A DNA stretch of 64,000 bases from UBA6168 sp041741095 (GTDB lineage: Bacteria; Bacteroidota; Bacteroidia; Chitinophagales; Saprospiraceae): contig JBGSKQ010000082.1 in assembly GCA_041741095.1 (NCBI GenBank), positions 54,230 through 118,229 of the forward strand, written 5' to 3'. Shown one piece after another: positions 25,981 through 35,344 of the stretch; the stretch's first letter is position 1; each line of letters starts with the position of its first letter. A program made the position numbers and the translations under genes. A model generated the notes under the pieces. It ran no database searches, had not been told where the DNA came from, and saw nothing but the letters and a program-made list of their open reading frames with translations.

Positions 25981-26092
25981 ACCATTGTTCTATTGTCCCA
26001 TTGCTTCATTGTTAAATGGCTAAATTGCCCCCAACAACAATGAAACTATGAAACAGTGAAACAATGAATCAATAAAACCCTGAAACAATGAA
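25981..26092. repeat. 8-bp-period inverted repeat element between pseudogene and holB
   Basis: The left part (about 25981-26028) is degenerate 8-mers such as ACCATTGT, TCTATTGT, CCCATTGC and TTCATTGT. The right part (about 26034-26092) is the complementary CAATGAAA, CTATGAAA, CAGTGAAA, CAATGAAT series. The holB start codon ATG at 26088 lies in the last unit. Confidence 0.8.
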
Positions 26093-27227
26093 TTTCTCAA
26101 ACGTCATCGGCCAAAGCGCCGCCAAAGCATTTTTGCGGAAAATGGCGGACAGTGGGCGCATACCGCACGCCCTGATGTTCCTCGGCGGTTCGGGGAGCGG
26201 GGGCTTGGCATTGGCTTGGGCGTTTGCACAATATGTTCTTTGTGAAAACAAGGCAGGCGGTGAGCCTTGCGGCCAGTGCAGCAACTGCGTAAAAGCCGAC
26301 AGGCTGGTACACCCCGACCTTCATTTTTCCTTCCCGACAGTGGGTGCTAATGTCACCAGCGACGCCCACCTGCCCGAATGGCGCAAGGTGTTGGGCGAAA
26401 ACCCCTATTTTGACGTGAACCAATGGCTACAGCGCATCGGGGCCGAAAACAAACAAGGGAACATCAACAAGGAAGAGTGCGTACAAATCGTCAAAAAACT
26501 GAGCTTAAAATCTTTTGAAGGCAGCTATAAAATACTGTTGATGTGGCTGCCGGAGTACCTTGGCAAGGAAGGCAACCGCCTGTTGAAATTGATAGAGGAA
26601 CCGCCTGACGATACGCTGCTTATTTTTGTGGCGGAAAACCAGGAACTGATCCTGAACACCATCCTGTCCAGGTGCCAATTGGTAAAAGTGGATCGCCTGG
26701 GCGACGAGCAAGTGCAGCAGGGCTTAGTGGATTTAAAAAAATTATCCGTTGAAAAGGCCATGTCTATCGCCAACTTATCGGACGGCAATTTCAACGAAGC
26801 CCTGAAAATAGCTGCCCAGCCGGAGAGCGATAACTCGGCTCGGTTCCTCGACTGGCTGCGCAAGTGCTACAAAGGCAACGGCGTGGAAATGGCCAATTGG
26901 GTGGAACAGTTTTCCGACCTGGGCCGTGAAAACCAAAAGCAATTTTTACAATATGGCCTGCATTTTTTGCGGGAATATATGGCGTTGAAGATGACAGGCA
27001 AAAAGGAAGTCCGCCTCCTCGCAAAAGAGCGGGATAGCGCCCAAAATTTAACCAAAATAATAGGCTTCGGCCAAATAGGACATATCGCAGCCTTGTTCAA
27101 CGACTGCGCCTATTTTATTGAACGGAACGCCAACCAGAAAGTGCTTTTTTTGGATGCTTCCATACAACTGAATAAGATTTTGCGTGATCCGCAATTTGTG
27201 CCAAAAGACCAGATTGCATCACATTAA
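26088..27227 (+). CDS. holB: DNA polymerase III delta' subunit
   Basis: The 379-residue clamp-loader protein starts with VIGQSAAKAFLRKMADSGRIPHALMF. It has a P-loop (GGSGSGGLALAWAFA) that departs from a canonical GxxGxGK, as usual for non-hydrolysing delta'. A zinc module with four Cys (CENKAGGEPCGQCSNC) follows, then ILLMWLPEYLGKEGNRLLKL and the SRC motif region (NTILSRCQLVKV). Delta' works in the clamp loader that places the sliding clamp at primer termini. Its start codon sits in a repeat element. ricT follows after 21 bp, probably in one operon. Confidence 0.92.
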   Translation: MNFSNVIGQSAAKAFLRKMADSGRIPHALMFLGGSGSGGLALAWAFAQYVLCENKAGGEPCGQCSNCVKADRLVHPDLHFSFPTVGANVTSDAHLPEWRKVLGENPYFDVNQWLQRIGAENKQGNINKEECVQIVKKLSLKSFEGSYKILLMWLPEYLGKEGNRLLKLIEEPPDDTLLIFVAENQELILNTILSRCQLVKVDRLGDEQVQQGLVDLKKLSVEKAMSIANLSDGNFNEALKIAAQPESDNSARFLDWLRKCYKGNGVEMANWVEQFSDLGRENQKQFLQYGLHFLREYMALKMTGKKEVRLLAKERDSAQNLTKIIGFGQIGHIAALFNDCAYFIERNANQKVLFLDASIQLNKILRDPQFVPKDQIASH

Positions 27228-27248
27228 GATCATGAATCCCAAATAGTT

Positions 27249-28637
27249 ATGGCATGTGCAGGATGTACAATTGATACAAAAGACGGAAAACCGACGGGTT
27301 GTAAGAGCAACGGCTCTTGCAGCACAGGCGGTTGCAACCGCTTAAATACTTATGATTGGCTCGCCGCAATGGACATTGAAGACGTGGAGCCTTTCAACAT
27401 CGTGGAAGTCAGTTTTAAAAATGGCGCCCGCAAGGCATTTTTTTACAACCAGCCTTTCACCCGTGCCAATACGGGCGACACAGTGGTGGTGGAATCACAG
27501 GCAGGGTTTGATGTTGGGCGCATTTCGTTGTCCGGCGAACTGGTGCGCCTCCAAATGCGCAAAAAACGGGTACCGATTGACGGCTTTTTCCCAAAAGTAG
27601 TGCGCAAGGCCAACGAACGTGACTTGGAAAAACTGGACGAAGTGCGCCAAGGTGAAAAGGCCATCATGGTAAGGGCAAGGGCCATCGCCCGCACCCTGGA
27701 TTTGAACATGAAAATCGGCGACGTAGAGTTTCAGGGCGACGGCAAAAAAGCCACCTTTTACTACACCGCCGATGGCCGGGTGGACTTCCGGGAGTTGATC
27801 CGCCATTTTGCCAAAGAATTTAAGGTAAAAATAGAAATGCGCCAGATCGGGGCGAGGCAGGAGTCGGCGAGGATCGGCGGAATTGGGCCTTGTGGCCGTG
27901 AACTATGCTGTTCTACTTGGCTGACCTCCTATCGGACGGTCTCCACGGCAGCGGCCCGCTATCAGAACCTCGCCATCAACCAGGCCAAACTCTCAGGCCA
28001 GTGCGGGCGTTTGAAATGCTGCCTCAATTATGAGTTGGATACCTACATGGAAGCACTGTCCAATTTCCCTGAAGATGCGGAAAGGCTGCGGACAAAAAGG
28101 GGCTTGGTCGTGTTGGTAAAAACCGACATTTTCAAAGGCCTGATGTACTACTCCTACGAGCAGGAAGCGGGCCGTGGCCGCATGTACCCACTGGATCTGA
28201 CACAGGTTCGCTCTGTACGTGAAATGAACAAGCGGGGCGAATTCCCACCCGACTTGGAAGAAATGCAAGTGGCCGCTGCCGCCCCTGTCGAAGAGGAACA
28301 TGGCTACGGTGATGTGACGGGCGTCGTTGAACTGCCGCCCGACGATAGGCGGAGGAAAAAGAAAAAGAATAAACCTGGACCTGACAGGCGGGACGGCAGG
28401 GAAAGGAGGCCCGATCGCCCGCAGCAGCAAGCCAAGGATAGACTGGATGCTCCTCCCCCAACTCAACAGCCTTCGCCCGAAGCCAAGGCCCAGCAAGGCC
28501 CAACCAATCCGCCCAAACAGGGCAGGGATGGCGGCGGTGGCAGGGATCGTGGCCGCAACAACAACCGTTCACGGGGCAAAAAAGGCCGTGGCGACCGGGA
28601 AAACCGGGACGGTGACAAGGGAGGAGATAAGCAGTAA
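27249..28637 (+). CDS. ricT: RicT/YaaT-type PSP1 domain iron-sulfur protein with disordered tail
   Basis: The 462-residue protein has a Cys-rich N-terminus (MACAGCTIDTKDGKPTGCKS, then CSTGGC) and a PSP1 domain (about 40-300) with the family's IGPCGRELCC and QCGRLKCCLNYE motifs. The tail of about 110 residues (from about 350) is Arg/Lys/Gly/Gln/Pro-rich and probably disordered. In Bacillus, RicT (YaaT) forms a complex with RicA and RicF that carries 4Fe-4S clusters and controls RNase Y activity. Cys clusters here are consistent with metal or Fe-S binding. In many Bacteroidota a gldH lipoprotein gene follows; here lpd does. Confidence 0.85.
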   Translation: MACAGCTIDTKDGKPTGCKSNGSCSTGGCNRLNTYDWLAAMDIEDVEPFNIVEVSFKNGARKAFFYNQPFTRANTGDTVVVESQAGFDVGRISLSGELVRLQMRKKRVPIDGFFPKVVRKANERDLEKLDEVRQGEKAIMVRARAIARTLDLNMKIGDVEFQGDGKKATFYYTADGRVDFRELIRHFAKEFKVKIEMRQIGARQESARIGGIGPCGRELCCSTWLTSYRTVSTAAARYQNLAINQAKLSGQCGRLKCCLNYELDTYMEALSNFPEDAERLRTKRGLVVLVKTDIFKGLMYYSYEQEAGRGRMYPLDLTQVRSVREMNKRGEFPPDLEEMQVAAAAPVEEEHGYGDVTGVVELPPDDRRRKKKKNKPGPDRRDGRERRPDRPQQQAKDRLDAPPPTQQPSPEAKAQQGPTNPPKQGRDGGGGRDRGRNNNRSRGKKGRGDRENRDGDKGGDKQ

Positions 28638-28653
28638 GTCTTTTTGATTTGAG

Positions 28654-28775
28654 ATTCCAGATTACATGATTTTCGATTTTCGATTTTAGACATTGAAAGC
28701 CAATCTCTATCTGGAATTTTAGATCAAAATCATAAAACCTATCAACCTTCTCAACCCCATCAACCTCCATAAACC
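28654..28775. repeat. Repeat-rich spacer between ricT and lpd
   Basis: ATTCCAGAT (28654-28662) pairs with ATCTGGAAT (28709-28717) around tandem CGATTTT units. From 28738 a 9-bp-period series of the CCTATCAAC / CTTCTCAAC / CCCATCAAC type runs up to lpd. Confidence 0.55.
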
Positions 28776-28781
28776 CTTATT

Positions 28782-30185
28782 ATGAAATACGATGTTATCG
28801 TCATTGGCTCCGGCCCGGGCGGTTATGTGGCGGCCATCCGCTGTGCGCAATTGGGCATGAAAACCGCCATTGTTGAAAAATACAATTCGCTCGGAGGCAC
28901 CTGCCTCAACGTGGGATGCATCCCTTCCAAAGCTTTGCTCGACAGTTCCGAGCACTACCACAATGCCAAGGAAAATTTCGAGCAGCACGGCATTGGCCTC
29001 ACCAGCCTGAAAGTAAATATGCCGCAAATGATCAAGCGAAAAAACGAGGTGGTGGAGCAAACCGTGAAGGGCATTGAGTTTTTGATGAAAAAAAACAAGA
29101 TTGATGTCCACATCGGGCATGGCACCTTTGTCAACGCCAACAAAATCAGCGTAGCCAAGGCCGATGGCTCAACAACAGCACTTGAAACGGACAAGGTTAT
29201 CATCGCCACTGGCTCCAAGCCCATCACGCCGCCCGCTTTTAATTATGATAAAAAACGCATCATCACCTCCACCGAGGCACTGAACATTGACAAGGTGCCG
29301 AAGCGCATGATCGTCATCGGCGGCGGGGTCATCGGCCTTGAACTGGGGTCGGTTTACGCCCGCCTCGGCACGGAGGTGGAAGTAGTGGAATTCCTTGACC
29401 GCATCATTGCCACGATGGACGGCGACTGTAGCAAGGAATTGCAGCGCTCGCTGAAAAAGCTGGGCATGAAGTTTCATCTAAAACACAAAGTGAATACCGT
29501 TACTGCCACCGCCAAAGGCGTAAAAGTGGAGGTGCAAAAACGAGACAGCGAGGACACCTTCACCCTGGAAGCCGACTACTGTTTGGTAGCCATTGGCCGC
29601 AGACCCTACACCGATAACCTTGGTTTGGAAAATGCGGGTGTTGAAAAAGACGAAAAAGGCCGCATCAAAGTGGACGGCCATTTGGAAACCAACGTAAAAG
29701 GTATCTATGCCATCGGCGACGTAGTACAGGGGGCCATGCTGGCACACAAGGCCGAAGAAGAAGGTGTTTTTGTAGCAGAGACCATCGCTGGCCAACAACC
29801 GCATGTTGACTACAACCTCATTCCCGGCGTGGTCTATACCTGGCCCGAAGTGGCGGGTGTCGGCCAAACGGAGGAGCAGCTAAAAGAAGCAGGTGTGCCT
29901 TATAAAATCGGGAAATTCCCCATGAAAGCGCTGGGCCGTGCCAGGGCCAGCACCGATACGGACGGCATGGTGAAAATTTTGGCACATAAAGAAACCGATG
30001 AAATCTTAGGTATCCACATGGTGGCCGCCCGTGCGGCTGACATGATAGCCGAAGCTGTAGCGCTCATGGAATTCCGTGCTTCGGCGGAAGATTGCGCCCG
30101 GATGAGCCACGCCCACCCGACCTTTACGGAGGCCATTAAAGAGGCTGCGCTGGCAGCGACTGCTGATAGGGCGATACATGTTTGA
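28782..30185 (+). CDS. lpd: Dihydrolipoyl dehydrogenase
   Basis: The 467-residue flavoprotein has an FAD site (VIVIGSGPGGYVAAIRCAQL), the redox-active disulfide GGTCLNVGCIPSKALL, an NAD site (MIVIGGGVIGLELGSVYARLG), a second FAD motif (KGIYAIGDVVQGAMLAHKAE) and the dimer-interface catalytic HAHPTFTEA with the His-Glu pair. It is the E3 component that reoxidises lipoyl groups in pyruvate and 2-oxoglutarate dehydrogenase and glycine cleavage complexes. Length is standard (about 465). It is followed by a bidirectional terminator. Confidence 0.97.
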   Translation: MKYDVIVIGSGPGGYVAAIRCAQLGMKTAIVEKYNSLGGTCLNVGCIPSKALLDSSEHYHNAKENFEQHGIGLTSLKVNMPQMIKRKNEVVEQTVKGIEFLMKKNKIDVHIGHGTFVNANKISVAKADGSTTALETDKVIIATGSKPITPPAFNYDKKRIITSTEALNIDKVPKRMIVIGGGVIGLELGSVYARLGTEVEVVEFLDRIIATMDGDCSKELQRSLKKLGMKFHLKHKVNTVTATAKGVKVEVQKRDSEDTFTLEADYCLVAIGRRPYTDNLGLENAGVEKDEKGRIKVDGHLETNVKGIYAIGDVVQGAMLAHKAEEEGVFVAETIAGQQPHVDYNLIPGVVYTWPEVAGVGQTEEQLKEAGVPYKIGKFPMKALGRARASTDTDGMVKILAHKETDEILGIHMVAARAADMIAEAVALMEFRASAEDCARMSHAHPTFTEAIKEAALAATADRAIHV

Positions 30186-30204
30186 TGGAGTGTTTTATCT
30201 TAAA

Positions 30205-30248
30205 ATGAAAATGGCGGCTGGTATAAAACCAACCGCCATTTTTTATTA
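30205..30248. terminator. Bidirectional terminator between lpd and infB
   Basis: AATGGCGGcTGGT and ACCAaCCGCCATT pair around a short loop (30209-30240). TTTTTTATT follows on the plus strand and TTTCATTTT on the minus strand, serving the two convergent genes. Confidence 0.85.
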
Positions 30249-30274
30249 AATCTATAAGTACAAGCACGGAAGTT

Positions 30275-33200
30275 TTACTTCCCGTACTTCTGCTTGACTT
30301 CCGTAATTTCATACCCTTCGATCACGTCGCCCACCTTGAGGTCGTTGAAGTTCTTGATGGTAATACCGCATTCGGTGCCAGCTTTCACCTCTTTGGCGTC
30401 CTCTTTAAAACGCTTCAGTGAGCCAAGTTCGCCATGGGCACCTTCCCTGGTCGGATAAATGACGATACCATCCCGGACAATCCTGATATGGGTGTTGCGG
30501 GTGATTTTTCCGTCCAAGACATAGCAACCGACCACGGTGCCGATTTTGCTGATCTTGTAAACCTCCCTGATCTCTACGTTGCAGACGATCTTTTCTTCTT
30601 TGGTCGGCTCCAACATGCCCTCGATGGCGAGTTTGATTTCTTCGATGACTTCGTAAATGATGGAGTAGGTCTTAATTTCCACGCCTTCCCGCTCGGCCAG
30701 TTTTCTGGCAGCCAGCGACGGCCTCACCTGGAAGCCAATGATGATGGCATCGGAAGCGGAGGCCAGCAGTACGTCTGATTCGACGATTTGACCAACCGCC
30801 CGGTGGATAACGTTGACCTGAACGGTTTCCAATGATAGTTTTATCAAAGAATCGGAAAGAGCTTCTACCGAACCGTCCACGTCACCTTTGACGATGAGGT
30901 TAAGTTCCCGGAAAGTACCGAGCGCCAAGCGGCGGCCGATTTCGTCGAGGCTGATACGCTTGGTGGCACGGGTGGACTGCTCCCGGTTTATTTGTGCCCG
31001 GCGGGATGCCAGTTGGCGGGCTTCCGATTCGTCTTCCATGACCTTGAAGCGCTCGCCAGCCTGCGGTGCGCCGCTGAGGCCGAGCACCAAAACTGCCGTA
31101 GATGGGCCAGCTTCGTCCACTTTTTTACCACGCTCGTTGTACATGGCTTTTACCCTGCCGGAATACTCGCCTGCCACCATCGTGTCGCCGATGTGCAGCG
31201 TACCGTTTTGTACCAGCATTTTGGCCACATAGCCCTTGCCTTTATCGAGCGATGCTTCTATAATAGTACCAGCCGACAAGCGGTTGGGGTTGGCTTTTAA
31301 CTCGGCCATATCGGCCACCAAAAGCACTTTTTCCAAAAGTTCGGCTACGCCTGTACCGGCCTTCGCCGAAATATCCTGCGATTGGTAAGTACCGCCCCAG
31401 TCTTCCACGAGGAGGTTCATGGATGCGAGTTCCTGCTTGATGCGTTCAGGGGCAGCGCCTGCTTTATCTATTTTATTGATGGCAAAAACCATGGGTACGC
31501 CTGCTGCCTGTGCGTGGCTGATGGCCTCCTTTGTTTGGGGCATCACGTTGTCGTCGGCAGCGATGACGATAATGGCGATATCTGTCACTTTGGTTCCCCT
31601 GGCACGCATGGCAGTAAATGCCTCGTGGCCAGGAGTATCGAGGAAGGTGATTTTCCGGCCATCCAATTCCACATCATAGGCACCGATGTGCTGGGTAATG
31701 CCACCCGCCTCGCCTTCCACCACATTGGCTTTGCGGATATGGTCGAGCAAAGAGGTTTTACCGTGGTCAACGTGACCCATGACCGTGACGATCGGCGCAC
31801 GAGGCACCAAATCTTCTGGTGCATCTTCATCTTCCTCTACAACGTCGGTTTGCTCTTCTACGCTGATGAATTCCACTTCGTGGTCAAATTCACTGGCCAC
31901 CAGTTCTATCAATTCTGCATCAAGGCGCTGGTTGATGGACACAAAGACGCCCAAGCTCATACAAGTCATGATCACTTCCGAGGCTGTGACGTCCATCATG
32001 TTGGCCAACTCTTGGACGGTGACGAATTCCGTCACTTCCAGTTTGTCGGTCACATCCTCCATGTCCCTCATTTCTTGCCGTTCACGTACCCGTTCACGGG
32101 TTTCACGGCGTAGTTTCTGGCGTTTTTTCTTGCCTGCGCCAGAGATGGTGATCATTGTTTTCCTGATTTGCTCGTCCACCGCTTTTCCAGAAACCTCCCG
32201 GTCGTCTTTACGCCTCCTGCTACCTCCCCTTGCCGCGCTGCTATTGCTTTCGTCAGCGGGAGAAGTAGCTTGTACTTTTTTACGCTTGCGCTTGCGCTTT
32301 TTGGAATCTTCGGCATCGGAAGAGGCGACAGGTTTTGGGCGGCGGTTGTCGGGCCTATTGTCGGTCCGACTATCAGGCCTATTGTCGGGCCTGCCACCAC
32401 CTGCTGGGCTGGGCCCTCTGGCTGGTGCCCTTTCCTTACCCCTTTCATCGCCTGCTGTTTTCTCGCCTTCTTTGGGTTTCTCTGGTTTTTTCTTCTTTTT
32501 GCCTTTCGGCTCATTTCTTTTTTGAATGTCAATTTTGCCCAAAATCTTCAGTCCCCGCAGTTCAGGTGCTTGCATTCTTACCAATTCATCCTCTTCCACT
32601 GCAACTGCTTCGACCTTGCTCTCTTCAATTTTCAAAGGAGGGCTGACCTGGCTTTGGTTGTCTGTATCAACAACAGGAATGTCTTCTTGAATCGAGGGCA
32701 TTGGCACCTCCGGAGTTGCATCCTCCGGTGCTTCCTCGCCAATTGGCACCTGTTCTTCCAGAATTGGAGCCGGCGCTTCTTCAATAGGTGCTTCTTCTTC
32801 TTTATTTTTCTCCCGAACGGGATGCCCTTTTTTGTCCAATTCGATTTTGCCCATTATGGTCAAACCGATGGCAGGTTTCTCCATTTCTACCACTTCTTCT
32901 TCTTCCACTTTCTGTTCTTCGACGATGGGTTCCAAAGGAGGCAAGTGTTCTTCCTTGGGTTCCAGCTTGGGAAGGGGTTTCTTGGGCGGTTCTTCTTTTT
33001 TGAGGGCAGGAAGTGGCGGAAGAGTAGTCGTGCTGACTCCTTCTTCACGGTTGCCGGAAAGTTCTTTTTTGAGGATTGGGCGAAGCCCAATGGTAAGCTT
33101 CTCGGCTTGTTCCTTGATATCAATGGACTTTTGGAACTCCCTGTGCAACAGGGCCTGCATCTCGTCCGTGATCTTGGAGGTGGGCTTGTTCTCCACGTCG

Positions 33201-33283
33201 AAACCCTTACCACTGAGGAAGTCCACAATGGTTGAAGTACCTACGTTTAACTCTTGCGCTACTTTTACTAAGCGTTTATCCAT
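30275..33283 (-). CDS. infB: Translation initiation factor IF-2
   Basis: The 1002-residue protein starts MDKRLVKVAQELNVGTSTIV (IF2 N-terminal subdomain). A low-complexity linker of about 330 residues rich in Glu, Pro and Lys/Arg follows. The conserved core has the GTPase domain (VMGHVDHGKTSLLDHI, DTPGHEAFTAMRARG, INKIDKAGA), beta-barrel domains II and IV and domain III. IF-2 delivers initiator tRNA to the 30S subunit and drives subunit joining. It is the last gene of rimP-nusA-infB, 121 bp after nusA. Confidence 0.97.
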   Translation of the reverse strand: MDKRLVKVAQELNVGTSTIVDFLSGKGFDVENKPTSKITDEMQALLHREFQKSIDIKEQAEKLTIGLRPILKKELSGNREEGVSTTTLPPLPALKKEEPPKKPLPKLEPKEEHLPPLEPIVEEQKVEEEEVVEMEKPAIGLTIMGKIELDKKGHPVREKNKEEEAPIEEAPAPILEEQVPIGEEAPEDATPEVPMPSIQEDIPVVDTDNQSQVSPPLKIEESKVEAVAVEEDELVRMQAPELRGLKILGKIDIQKRNEPKGKKKKKPEKPKEGEKTAGDERGKERAPARGPSPAGGGRPDNRPDSRTDNRPDNRRPKPVASSDAEDSKKRKRKRKKVQATSPADESNSSAARGGSRRRKDDREVSGKAVDEQIRKTMITISGAGKKKRQKLRRETRERVRERQEMRDMEDVTDKLEVTEFVTVQELANMMDVTASEVIMTCMSLGVFVSINQRLDAELIELVASEFDHEVEFISVEEQTDVVEEDEDAPEDLVPRAPIVTVMGHVDHGKTSLLDHIRKANVVEGEAGGITQHIGAYDVELDGRKITFLDTPGHEAFTAMRARGTKVTDIAIIVIAADDNVMPQTKEAISHAQAAGVPMVFAINKIDKAGAAPERIKQELASMNLLVEDWGGTYQSQDISAKAGTGVAELLEKVLLVADMAELKANPNRLSAGTIIEASLDKGKGYVAKMLVQNGTLHIGDTMVAGEYSGRVKAMYNERGKKVDEAGPSTAVLVLGLSGAPQAGERFKVMEDESEARQLASRRAQINREQSTRATKRISLDEIGRRLALGTFRELNLIVKGDVDGSVEALSDSLIKLSLETVQVNVIHRAVGQIVESDVLLASASDAIIIGFQVRPSLAARKLAEREGVEIKTYSIIYEVIEEIKLAIEGMLEPTKEEKIVCNVEIREVYKISKIGTVVGCYVLDGKITRNTHIRIVRDGIVIYPTREGAHGELGSLKRFKEDAKEVKAGTECGITIKNFNDLKVGDVIEGYEITEVKQKYGK

Positions 33284-33404
33284 TCAGATAATAAGTGATA
33301 TTGAAATGTTCGTGATTTGCAACTGGCATTAATGATTGGGGGGTGTGAAACCCATCGCTACAAATCACGATCTCCCATCACTAATTACGCGTCACTCGTC
33401 ACCA

Positions 33405-34643
33405 TTAGTCTTCAAATTCTGCTGCGAGGATGCCTAAAACTTCCTCGATAGTTTCTTCTTCCAGTTCAGTCCTGCGGAGCAGTTCTGACTTGTTCAGTTC
33501 CAACACGCTACGGGCGGTGTCGCAACCAATGCGCTTCAGCTCGTCAATGACCCAAGGCTCGATTTCATCGGAGAATTCGTCGAGATCCACGTCATCAATT
33601 TCCTGCTCGTCGGTGTTGCGGTAAACGTCTATTTCGTAGCCCGTCAGTTTGCTGGCCAGTTTGATATTGGTACCACCCTTGCCGATGGCCAAAGAAACTT
33701 GATCTGGATCCAGGTAAACGGAAGCCCGTTTTTTGTCGGCATCCAATTCGATGCTGGAAACCTTGGCCGGCGTCAATGCCCGCTGTATGAACAGGCTGTC
33801 GTTGTTGGTAAAGTTGATGATGTCAATGTTTTCATTGCGGAGCTCCCGCACGATGCCGTGTATCCTCGAACCTTTCATCCCGACGCAGGCGCCCACGGGG
33901 TCAACCCGGTCATCGTAAGATTCAACGGCCACTTTTGCACGTTCGCCCGGCAGGCGGACGATGCGTTTGACTGCAATGATCCCATCCTCAATTTCCGGCA
34001 CTTCCTGTTCCAGGAGTTTTTCCAGGAAGGCATCGTCGGTACGGGACAAGATGACCACCGGAGTGTTGTTCTTCATTTCCACCCGCTTGATGATGCCTTT
34101 CACCATATCCCCTTTGCGGAAGAAATCGCCACGGATGGTTTCTTGTTTTGGCATCAGGAGTTCATGGCCTGTGGCGTCGTCCACGATAAGGAATTCCCGC
34201 TTGATGATCTGGCTTACTTCGCCGACCACCATATCGCCGACACGCTCCATGTATTTTTTATAAACATCGTCTTTTTCCAGCTCCATGATCCTCGATATCA
34301 GCGTCTGGCGGGCAGCCTGGATAGAACGGCGGCCAAAGTCTTCGAGGTAAAGCTGCTCATAACACTCTTCCCCGATTTCGTAGCTTTCGTCAATGGACAA
34401 AGCCTCAGAAATGGAGATCTGGCTCCTGTCATCGGTCACCTCGCCGTCCGGCACGATTTGCCGTACCCGCCACAATTCAAGGTCGCCCTGCTGTGTGTTC
34501 ACGATGACATTGAAGTTATCGTCCGAGCCGAATTTCTTTTTGATAAGTGTGCGGAACACATCTTCCAGCACCCGCACCATCGTTGGGCGGTCAATGTTTT
34601 TGCTGGATTTGAAATCCGAAAAAGTATCAACTAAGCTTATCAT
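33405..34643 (-). CDS. nusA: Transcription termination/antitermination protein NusA
   Basis: The 412-residue protein has a NusA N-terminal RNA-polymerase-binding domain (1-130), an S1 domain (about 135-200, MVVGEVSQIIKREFLIVDD), and KH1 and KH2 domains (about 210-345, with VGACVGMKGSRIHGIVRELR and LAIGKGGTNIKLASKLTGYE). A short acidic helical tail follows (VIDELKRIGCDTARSVLEL). The C-terminal acidic repeats of enterobacterial NusA are absent, as in many phyla. It is in the middle of the rimP-nusA-infB operon; ylxR and rplGB, often present in Firmicutes, are missing. Confidence 0.96.
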   Translation of the reverse strand: MISLVDTFSDFKSSKNIDRPTMVRVLEDVFRTLIKKKFGSDDNFNVIVNTQQGDLELWRVRQIVPDGEVTDDRSQISISEALSIDESYEIGEECYEQLYLEDFGRRSIQAARQTLISRIMELEKDDVYKKYMERVGDMVVGEVSQIIKREFLIVDDATGHELLMPKQETIRGDFFRKGDMVKGIIKRVEMKNNTPVVILSRTDDAFLEKLLEQEVPEIEDGIIAVKRIVRLPGERAKVAVESYDDRVDPVGACVGMKGSRIHGIVRELRNENIDIINFTNNDSLFIQRALTPAKVSSIELDADKKRASVYLDPDQVSLAIGKGGTNIKLASKLTGYEIDVYRNTDEQEIDDVDLDEFSDEIEPWVIDELKRIGCDTARSVLELNKSELLRRTELEEETIEEVLGILAAEFED

Positions 34644-34714
34644 TTTGCTATGAAATAAATGGAGTAAGGCAATGATGAAGCGATTTGTTCATTATTCCCA
34701 TCCGCCATGTATTG

Positions 34715-35209
34715 TTAAAAACTGATGACTATCATGGTCTTTTTTACGCTGTCAAAAGGCAACTCCGTCAATACGGTCTTTTTTACGTTTTTATTTCCTT
34801 CTTTCATTTTCAAGGTTTCTTCGATGGTAAAGCTGCCATCGGAAACTGTTTTCAAGATGCCCGTTTTGGTTGCGCCGTTTTCCTTCAAGGTGGCCTCTAC
34901 TTTCCTGCCAATGTTCTTTTGAAATTGGCGCAAGAGCTTCAATGGGCGGCTCAGGCCCGGCGAAGAGACTTCCAAAACGTAGCTTTCGCCCAGCCAACCA
35001 GCTTCGTCAATATGCGACTCCAGGTAGCGGCTGAGTTGCTGGCACTTATCGAGGGTCAGGCCACTATCGCAGTCAACAAAAACTTCCAACTTATTGCCTT
35101 GGTGAAGATTGATTTCGACAAGAAAGCAGTCTTGAAAAGTTTCTTCTTGAAATTTTACAGCGAGTAAACCTTGAACCTGTTCTTCTATAAAAAATACGTC
35201 TGCAGCCAT
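34715..35209 (-). CDS. rimP: Ribosome maturation factor RimP
   Basis: The 164-residue protein starts at the ATG at 35209 (MAADVFFIEEQVQGLLAVKF). A longer reading from 35266 would begin inside the promoter. It has the RimP N-terminal alpha/beta domain with CQQLSRYLESHIDE and YVLEVSSPGLSRPL, and a C-terminal SH3-like domain (GRKVEATLKENGATKTGILK). RimP assists 30S assembly. It is the first gene of the operon; a perfect 9-bp hairpin ends 8 bp before its start codon. Confidence 0.93.
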   Translation of the reverse strand: MAADVFFIEEQVQGLLAVKFQEETFQDCFLVEINLHQGNKLEVFVDCDSGLTLDKCQQLSRYLESHIDEAGWLGESYVLEVSSPGLSRPLKLLRQFQKNIGRKVEATLKENGATKTGILKTVSDGSFTIEETLKMKEGNKNVKKTVLTELPFDSVKKTMIVISF

Positions 35210-35217
35210 AAAGTAAA

Positions 35218-35239
35218 AGAGGGAACTTTTGTTCCCTCT
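35218..35239 (-). promoter_or_regulatory. Hairpin in the rimP 5' leader
   Basis: AGAGGGAAC and GTTCCCTCT form a perfect 9-bp stem with a 4-nt loop (35218-35226 with 35231-35239). On the minus strand TTTTACTTT and the rimP ATG follow at once. It could modulate translation start or act as a weak terminator. Confidence 0.6.
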
Positions 35240-35263
35240 GCCCTTCAATTTCTTAAGGTGGCG

Positions 35264-35294
35264 CAAATGTAAGCACTTTCTGATGATTTACAAA
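35264..35294 (-). promoter_or_regulatory. Promoter of the rimP-nusA-infB operon
   Basis: The minus strand shows TTTG (35294-35291), an exact 19-bp spacer and TACATTTG (35271-35264), a full match to the Bacteroidota consensus. Transcription should start near 35257, about 48 nt before rimP. Confidence 0.85.
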
Positions 35295-35344
35295 TTTCAT
35301 CAAAAGTAAAATGCGCTGTATTTATAAGCTTCTTGCGGGATTTT

